Below are positions 7,188 to 11,803 of a stretch of DNA of 11,803 bases, in pieces. Each line of letters opens with the position of its first letter. Within the stretch, counting starts at the first letter, position 1. Made by a program: the position numbers and the translations under genes. The stretch is from Pseudomonadota bacterium. GTDB lineage: Bacteria > Pseudomonadota > Alphaproteobacteria > Sphingomonadales > Sphingomonadaceae. The stretch is from NCBI GenBank assembly GCA_023423775.1, contig JAFAEZ010000193.1, forward strand, positions 1 through 11,803, read 5' to 3'. The notes under the pieces are model-generated. The model ran no database searches. It was given only the letters and a program-made list of their open reading frames with translations, and had not been told where the DNA came from.

Positions 7188-7877
7188 ATGCGTCCGCTGT
7201 TGCTGCTGCCCTTGGGGTTCCTCGCCGCCTGTTCGGGCGGCTATATGGCCGACAAGATCGGGCCGCGGGAGGGCATCATCGCCCCGCAACTCAGCCGCTA
7301 CGGTCTCGATGCAGCCCAGACGCAATGCGTCGGCGGCCATCTCGCCGCTCGCCTCACCGCCCAGCAGCTGCGGCGCTTCGAGCAGACCGCGCGCTCGGTG
7401 CAGAAGGGCTATTTCCGCGCCGACCAGCTGACGCTGCGCGATCTGTCCTATGTCGCCACCCAGGTCGATGCGACCGTCTCGACCGAGTTCGACAGCGCGC
7501 TCGAGACCTGCGGCGCGGCGCGGACGGCGGCGGCCCCCGAAGCCGCGACGCCCGGCGCTGCGGCGGCCGCCCCTCCGGCCTGGCTCAACCTCGGCAAGGC
7601 ACCGACCGGCCAAGGCATCTCGGTCGACGCTTCCTCGATCGAGCGCAGCGACGCCGTCCGCAAGGGCTGGTTCCGCCTGACCGACCCGGGCTCGGCGCCC
7701 AGCGATGCCGCCTTCCTGCTCTCGATCGACTGCACCGCCAAGACGATCAACGCGCTGGCGCGGCGCAAGCAGGACGCGGCCGGAGCGGTCACCGAATATC
7801 GCGAATATTCGGACAGCCCGGGGCCGATCGAGAGCGGGACGGTGATGGAGATCGCCTATCTCTCGCTCTGCACCTGA
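7188..7877 (+). CDS. Two-domain lipoprotein with surface-adhesin-E-like C-terminal domain
   Basis: This 229-aa protein starts with a short lipoprotein signal peptide: M-R, a leucine-rich core, and the lipobox L-A-A-C with C15 as the lipidated residue. It should be anchored to a membrane facing the periplasm. The ATG at 7188 is preferred over the in-frame ATG at 7140 because it puts the signal at the very N-terminus and has GGGAG upstream. Residues about 35-110 form a helical domain with two cysteines (C47, C108) that could pair. An Ala/Pro-rich linker (about 111-130) leads to a second domain (132-229) starting at W132 and ending with C182 and C228. Its pattern (GxGISVDxxSI, WFRL, a terminal Cys) recalls the surface-adhesin protein E domain seen in many proteobacterial lipoproteins. 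The monooxygenase follows after 30 bp on the same strand. No function is assigned. Confidence 0.8.
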   Translation: MRPLLLLPLGFLAACSGGYMADKIGPREGIIAPQLSRYGLDAAQTQCVGGHLAARLTAQQLRRFEQTARSVQKGYFRADQLTLRDLSYVATQVDATVSTEFDSALETCGAARTAAAPEAATPGAAAAAPPAWLNLGKAPTGQGISVDASSIERSDAVRKGWFRLTDPGSAPSDAAFLLSIDCTAKTINALARRKQDAAGAVTEYREYSDSPGPIESGTVMEIAYLSLCT

Positions 7878-7907
7878 GCGCGGCCTGAGCCTGCGCCGGA
7901 GCCCAGG

Positions 7908-9341
7908 ATGAGGGGCGCCGACCATGTCGACGTCCTGATCGTCGGCGCGGGCATTTCCGGCACCGACGCCGCTTTCCATCTCCAGACGCGCTGCCCAGGC
8001 AAGAGCTACGCGATCCTCGAGGCGCGCGACGCAATCGGCGGGACATGGGACCTGTTTCGCTACCCGGGCATCCGGTCGGACAGTGACATGTACACGCTCG
8101 GTTTCCCTTTCCGACCGTGGCGCGGCGACCAGGCGATCGTCGATGGCGCGTCGATCCGCGCCTATGTCGAAGAGACCGCGCGCGTCTTCGGCATCGATCG
8201 CCACATCCGCTTCGGCCACAAAGTCACGCGCGCTTCCTGGTCATCGGCCGACGCGCTGTGGACGGTGGAGGTCGAAACCGGCGAGGGCGCGCGCCGCTTC
8301 ACCTGCCGCTTCCTGTTCCTGTGCAGCGGCTATTACGATTATGCGCAGGGCTACCGCCCGCAGTGGCCGGGCGAGAGCGATTTCCGCGGCCGCATCGTCC
8401 ATCCGCAATTCTGGCCCGAAGGGCTGGACCATGCGGGCAAGCGCGTGGTCGTGATCGGCAGCGGCGCGACCGCGGTGACGCTCGTTCCGACCCTCGCGGA
8501 GCAAGCCGCGCACGTGACGATGCTGCAGCGCTCGCCGAGCTACATCGTCGCGCGGCCGTCGCGCGATCGCCTCGCCGGCCCGCTGGGACCGCGCCTGACG
8601 CGCCTCAAGAACGTGCTGCTCGGCATCTATTTCTTCAACCGCGCGCGGCGGAAGCCGGAACGGGTGCGGCGCTGGATCAAGCGCATGGCTGCGAAAGCGC
8701 TGCCGGCGGGCTTCGACGTCGAGCGGCACCTCTCGCCGCCTTACGATCCGTGGGACCAGCGCCTGTGCCTTATTCCCGACGGCGACCTGTTTGCCGCGAT
8801 CCAGGCGGGCAAGGTCGCGATCGTCACCGACAGCATCGCCCGCTTCACCGGCGATGGCCTGCAGCTGGAATCCGGCGATAGCTTGAAGGCGGACATCGTC
8901 GTCACTGCCACGGGCCTGGTGATCAAGCTGCTCGGCGGAATCGAGCTGGGGGTGGACGGCGCGCCGGTGAATGTCGCCGACCGGCTCACCTACAAGGGCA
9001 TGATGCTGAGCGACGTCCCCAATCTCGCTCTGTCCTTCGGCTATACCAACGCCTCCTGGACGCTGAAATGCGACCTGACCTCGCGCTACGTGTGCCGGCT
9101 GCTGAACCATATGGACCGGCGCGGCTTCGCCACCTGCACGCCGCGCCTGCCTAAAGACGGCGTCGAGCGCCGGCCGCTGCTCGATTTCACCTCGGGCTAT
9201 GTGAAGCGCGCGGAGGCGGGCCTCCCCAAGCAGGGCGCCGCCCCGCCCTGGCGGCTCCACCAGAACTATATCCGCGACCTCATCACGCTGCGGCTGAGAC
9301 CGGTCGCCGACGAGGCGATGGAATTCGGCAAGGCCGGTTGA
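7908..9341 (+). CDS. EthA-type flavin-containing Baeyer-Villiger monooxygenase
   Basis: This 477-aa FAD/NADPH enzyme should insert oxygen next to a ketone (ester or lactone formation) or oxidise sulfur groups. It has an N-terminal FAD-binding GAGISG (13-18), GGTWDLFRYPGIRSDSDM, the type I Baeyer-Villiger fingerprint FRGRIVHPQFWP (159-170; F-x-G-x3-H-x3-W), a second Rossmann motif GSGATA (184-189) for NADPH, and TATG (333-336). Long stretches such as SYAILE, YPGIRSDSDMYTLGF, WDQRLCL, YKGMML and YTNASWTLK closely follow Mycobacterium tuberculosis EthA (489 aa) as I recall it, so it belongs to the EthA group and not to cyclohexanone or phenylacetone monooxygenases. The ATG has GGAG 6 nt upstream and lies 30 bp after the lipoprotein gene, probably in the same transcript. 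The natural substrate is unknown; long-chain or bulky ketones are plausible. Confidence 0.93.
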   Translation: MRGADHVDVLIVGAGISGTDAAFHLQTRCPGKSYAILEARDAIGGTWDLFRYPGIRSDSDMYTLGFPFRPWRGDQAIVDGASIRAYVEETARVFGIDRHIRFGHKVTRASWSSADALWTVEVETGEGARRFTCRFLFLCSGYYDYAQGYRPQWPGESDFRGRIVHPQFWPEGLDHAGKRVVVIGSGATAVTLVPTLAEQAAHVTMLQRSPSYIVARPSRDRLAGPLGPRLTRLKNVLLGIYFFNRARRKPERVRRWIKRMAAKALPAGFDVERHLSPPYDPWDQRLCLIPDGDLFAAIQAGKVAIVTDSIARFTGDGLQLESGDSLKADIVVTATGLVIKLLGGIELGVDGAPVNVADRLTYKGMMLSDVPNLALSFGYTNASWTLKCDLTSRYVCRLLNHMDRRGFATCTPRLPKDGVERRPLLDFTSGYVKRAEAGLPKQGAAPPWRLHQNYIRDLITLRLRPVADEAMEFGKAG

Positions 9342-9363
9342 CTCTGCGGGGTCGCCGCGGCAG

Positions 9364-9379
9364 TTGACGTAAGCGTAAA
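9364..9379 (+). promoter_or_regulatory. Operator-like palindrome (MerR/LiuR-type) upstream of the ACAD pair
   Basis: TTGACGTAAGCGTAAA has half-site TTGACGT, a 2-bp centre and the imperfect mirror GCGTAAA. It is a near match to TTGACGTTTACGTAAA on the minus strand at 2161-2176. It lies 10-25 bp upstream of the ATG at 9389 and runs into the Shine-Dalgarno AAAGGAG (9377-9383). A bound regulator could therefore block transcription, and the promoter may lie further upstream in or near the end of the monooxygenase gene. Confidence 0.55.
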
Positions 9380-9388
9380 GGAGCCGAC

Positions 9389-10552
9389 ATGACCGACCTC
9401 GAAAGCTTCCGGACCGAGACGCGCGCGTGGCTGGAGGCGAACTGCCCGGCCGAGATGCGCGAACCGGTGCGCGGCGAAGGCGACATGTGCTGGGGCGGGC
9501 GCAATCCCGTCTTTCAGAACGAAGCGCAGAAACTCTGGATGGAGCGAATGGCCGAGCGCGGCTGGACCGTGCCCGACTGGCCGGAGGAATATGGCGGCGG
9601 CGGCCTGTCGCCGGCCGAGACCAAGATCCTCCGCCAGGAGATGGCGCGGATCGGTGCGCGCAACCCGCTGATGAGCTTCGGAATCTCGATGCTCGGCCCG
9701 GCCTTGCTCAAATATGGCAGCGAAGAACAGAAGAAGCGCTTCCTGCCCGAGATTGCGCGCGGCGAGATCCGCTGGTGCCAGGGCTATTCGGAGCCGGGCG
9801 CGGGCTCCGACCTCGCCTCGCTCCAGACGTCGGCGGAAGACAAGGGCGACCATTTCCTGGTCAACGGCCAGAAGGTGTGGACCAGCTACGCCGACAAGGC
9901 GGACTGGATCTTCTGCCTGGTCCGCACGTCGAAGGAGTCGAAGCATGGCGGCATCAGCTTCCTGCTGTTCGACATGGCGTCGCCCGGCGTCACCACGAAG
10001 CCGATCCTGCTCATCTCAGGCTATTCGCCCTTCTGCGAGACCTTCTTCGACGACGTGAAGGTGCCCAAGGACCAGCTCGTCGGCGAGCTGAACAAGGGCT
10101 GGGACGTCGCCAAGTACCTGCTCGGCCACGAGCGCGAGATGATCAGCGGCATGGGCCTCGGTGGTGGCTCGGGCGACAGCCTTGGGGCGGCCCTGAAGGA
10201 GCGGTTGGCGGACGATCCTCTGCTGCGCGCCGAGGTCGCCCGCTTCGACGTCGACGCGATGGCGTTCCGGGCGATGTCCGAGCGCTTCATCGATCAGCTA
10301 AAGGCCGGCCAGGCCCACCCCGCCCAGCCCTCGATGATGAAATATGCCGGCACCGAATTGAACAAGGCGCGGCACGAGCTGGTCATGGCCGCGGGCGGCG
10401 CCGATGCGCTCGAATGGGAAAGCGAGCGCTCGAGGGGCGGCAAGGCGGCGCGCGAATGGCTCAGGACCAAAGCCAACTCCATCGAGGGCGGCACCAGCGA
10501 AATCCAGCTCGGCATTATCGCCAAGCATATCCTGCGCCTGCCGGGGACGTGA
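9389..10552 (+). CDS. Acyl-CoA dehydrogenase, catalytic-type subunit of a probable heteromeric pair
   Basis: This 387-aa FAD acyl-CoA dehydrogenase has the classical signature GYSEPGAGSD (132-141), GQKVWTSYADKADW and the C-terminal IEGGTSEIQ (365-373). The usual MCAD catalytic Glu position is occupied by G367. A candidate base is E248 in GHERE, which corresponds to the helix-G glutamate used by isovaleryl-CoA dehydrogenase and the mycobacterial ChsE4-type subunit. The RxxFG and QxxGGxG motifs that normally bind FAD from the neighbouring subunit are missing, and the next gene supplies both. AAAGGAG 5 nt before the ATG supports the start. An operator-like palindrome overlaps this leader. The gene is 47 bp downstream of the EthA-type monooxygenase. 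The pairing suggests alpha2-beta2 enzymes known from steroid side-chain beta-oxidation, but the substrate is inference. Confidence 0.93.
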   Translation: MTDLESFRTETRAWLEANCPAEMREPVRGEGDMCWGGRNPVFQNEAQKLWMERMAERGWTVPDWPEEYGGGGLSPAETKILRQEMARIGARNPLMSFGISMLGPALLKYGSEEQKKRFLPEIARGEIRWCQGYSEPGAGSDLASLQTSAEDKGDHFLVNGQKVWTSYADKADWIFCLVRTSKESKHGGISFLLFDMASPGVTTKPILLISGYSPFCETFFDDVKVPKDQLVGELNKGWDVAKYLLGHEREMISGMGLGGGSGDSLGAALKERLADDPLLRAEVARFDVDAMAFRAMSERFIDQLKAGQAHPAQPSMMKYAGTELNKARHELVMAAGGADALEWESERSRGGKAAREWLRTKANSIEGGTSEIQLGIIAKHILRLPGT

Positions 10553-10560
10553 GAATGGCA

Positions 10561-10647
10561 CGTCATCCCGACGACGGCCGGGATCCCAGCGAGATCACGC
10601 GTTGGCTCCCTTCACCCGCTGAGACCCCGGCCTTCGCCGGGGTGACG
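10561..10647. repeat. REP-like composite inverted repeat between the two ACAD genes
   Basis: Two hairpins lie in the 103-bp gap. The first pairs ATCCCG (10565-10570) with CGGGAT (10579-10584). The second is perfect: ACCCCGGC (10624-10631), loop CTTC, GCCGGGGT (10636-10643). The outer ends CGTCATCCC (10561-10569) and GGGGTGACG (10639-10647) are also complementary apart from one G-T wobble, so the whole element looks like two REP units in opposite orientation, as in BIMEs. Its right end abuts the GGAGGAG Shine-Dalgarno of the next gene. The hairpin core recurs at 4202-4219 and 11779-11796. Confidence 0.7.
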
Positions 10648-10655
10648 GAGGAGTA

Positions 10656-11771
10656 ATGCCTCTCTATCTGACCGACGACCAGGCGATGCTGCGCGATACG
10701 GCGCGGAGCTTCATGGCCGGTGAGGGCGGGATCGCTGCCCAGTATCGCAAGTATCGCGACATGAACTGCAAGGACGGCTTCGGCCACGCTTTGTGGCGCC
10801 AGTTCGGCGAGATGGGCTTTACCGGCATCCTCGTCGACGGGGCCGACGGCGGGCTCGGGCTCGGCCATGTCGAGGCCGGGATCGTGCTCGAGGAGATCGG
10901 TCGTAACCTCACACCCTCCCCCTTTCTGATCACGGCGGTGACCGTCGTAGAGGCGCTTCGCGGGACGCCGCTCAAGGAGCGCTGGCTGCCGGGCATACTC
11001 GCCGGCGAGACCGTCGCCGCGCTGGCGGTCGACGAGGGCGCCAGGCACCGGCCGGAGGCGATCGCGATGCAGGCCGAGCGCTCCGGCAACGGCTTCGCGC
11101 TCAGCGGCCGCAAACAGTTCGTGGTGCAGGGCGCGTCCGCAGACTTCTTCGTGGTGGCGGCGGAGGCCGCCGAAGGCCTCACCCTATTCGCGGTCGAGAG
11201 GGACGCCAAGGGTCTCGACATCGAGGGCGTTCGGCTGGCCGACGCCAGTATCGGTGCACGGCTGGAGTTCGATCGGGTCGAAGTCGATGCCGATGCAGTG
11301 ATCGGAGAGGTCGGGCAGGGGGAGACCATTCTCTCCCGCGCGCTCAATGCCGGCCGCGCCGGTGCGGCGTCGGAGCTGGTCGGCGTCGCCTCGGGCGCGA
11401 TGGACATGACCGTCGACTATCTCCGCCAGCGCAAGCAGTTCGGTAAGCTGATCGGCGAGTTCCAGGCGCTCCAGCACCGCGCCGCCCACCTCTATTCGGA
11501 GCTGGAGATCGCGCGGGCAGCGGCGCTAAAGGCGCAGCAATTGCTTGACGAGGACGGCAGCGAGGCCGAGGCGATGGTCGCGGTCGCCAAGGCCAAGGCG
11601 GGCCGGGTTTCGACGTTGGCGGCCCAGGAAGGCGTGCAGATGCACGGCGGCATCGGCATGACCGACGAGCATGATATCGGCCTCTACATGAAGCGCGACC
11701 GCGTGCTGAACGCGCTGTTCGGCGACGCTTACTATCACGCGGACAGATTGGCGCGGCTGAAAGGTTACTGA
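10656..11771 (+). CDS. Acyl-CoA dehydrogenase family protein, FAD-completing subunit of a probable heteromeric pair
   Basis: This 371-aa protein has the overall acyl-CoA dehydrogenase layout, but the signature T/SEPxAGSD is replaced by LAVDEGARHRP (D126, E127, G128) and there is no EGTSxIQ at the C-terminus, so the canonical catalytic features are absent. It keeps RQRKQFGKLIGEFQ (257-270) and QEGVQMHGGIGMT (324-336), the motifs that contact the FAD adenine and diphosphate across the dimer interface. These are exactly the motifs lacking in the preceding 387-aa subunit. The ATG has a strong GGAGGAG (10647-10653) directly before it, overlapping the end of the REP-like element. It is 103 bp after the partner on the same strand, probably in one transcript. 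A hairpin follows the stop. A degenerate stand-alone enzyme is possible but less likely. Confidence 0.92.
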   Translation: MPLYLTDDQAMLRDTARSFMAGEGGIAAQYRKYRDMNCKDGFGHALWRQFGEMGFTGILVDGADGGLGLGHVEAGIVLEEIGRNLTPSPFLITAVTVVEALRGTPLKERWLPGILAGETVAALAVDEGARHRPEAIAMQAERSGNGFALSGRKQFVVQGASADFFVVAAEAAEGLTLFAVERDAKGLDIEGVRLADASIGARLEFDRVEVDADAVIGEVGQGETILSRALNAGRAGAASELVGVASGAMDMTVDYLRQRKQFGKLIGEFQALQHRAAHLYSELEIARAAALKAQQLLDEDGSEAEAMVAVAKAKAGRVSTLAAQEGVQMHGGIGMTDEHDIGLYMKRDRVLNALFGDAYYHADRLARLKGY

Positions 11772-11775
11772 AATT

Positions 11776-11799
11776 CCTCCCCGGCATTGGCCGGGGAGG
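11776..11799. repeat. REP-like hairpin 3' of the second ACAD gene, possible terminator
   Basis: CCTCCCCGGC-ATTG-GCCGGGGAGG forms a perfect 10-bp stem with a 4-nt loop, beginning 4 nt after the stop codon at 11771. The core matches the hairpins at 4202-4219 and 10625-10642. The window ends 4 bp later, so a following T-run cannot be assessed. It may end or protect the ACAD transcript. Confidence 0.6.
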
Positions 11800-11803
11800 G
11801 GAC

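Noticed and set aside
9427..10656. A 409-codon plus-strand frame overlapping the first ACAD subunit, and similar long frames at 7083-8219 and 8241-9260 on the minus strand
   Set aside because: All are out of frame or antisense to genes with strong family motifs and give Arg/Ala/Gly-rich translations, as expected in GC-rich DNA.

Overview
The window is GC-rich bacterial chromosome that reads most like an alphaproteobacterium of the Sphingomonadales. This rests on codon usage, the style of the acyl-CoA dehydrogenase/SDR gene sets, a MerR/LiuR-like operator motif and CCCCGGC-NNNN-GCCGGGG intergenic hairpins. The taxonomic call is inference, because no rRNA or housekeeping marker is present. I see nine protein-coding genes and no tRNA, rRNA, CRISPR, integrase or transposase.

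Layout from left to right. (1) 57-2114, minus: a two-domain enoyl-CoA hydratase/3-hydroxyacyl-CoA dehydrogenase, with a 16-bp operator-like palindrome 47 bp upstream of its start. (2) 2266-4191, plus and divergent: a polytopic inner-membrane sulfatase/LTA-synthase-type hydrolase or transferase with an uncertain start codon. (3) 4225-7044, minus: a tight three-gene operon of an ACAD11-type acyl-CoA dehydrogenase, a DHRS4-like NADP-type SDR and an NAD-type SDR. The two SDRs overlap by 4 bp (GTGA). (4) 7188-9341, plus and divergent from (3): a small two-domain lipoprotein followed 30 bp later by an EthA-type Baeyer-Villiger monooxygenase. (5) 9389-11771, plus: two unlike acyl-CoA dehydrogenase subunits whose conserved motifs are complementary. 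They are separated by a REP-like composite inverted repeat and preceded by a second copy of the operator-like palindrome.

The genes share a catabolic theme. Ketone or side-chain oxygenation (monooxygenase), alcohol/ketone interconversion (SDRs), alpha,beta-dehydrogenation of acyl-CoAs (ACADs), and hydration plus 3-hydroxyacyl oxidation (FadB-like) could together degrade a bulky or branched acyl substrate such as a steroid, terpenoid or alicyclic acid. The substrate cannot be read from the sequence.

The most interesting points are the probable heteromeric acyl-CoA dehydrogenase pair, the matching operator upstream of that pair and of the FadB-like gene about 7 kb away (a likely shared regulon whose regulator lies outside the window), and the apparent AUA or TTG start of the membrane sulfatase. 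I found no clear sign of an entirely new multi-gene system. This is mainly a metabolic region with some unusual details.
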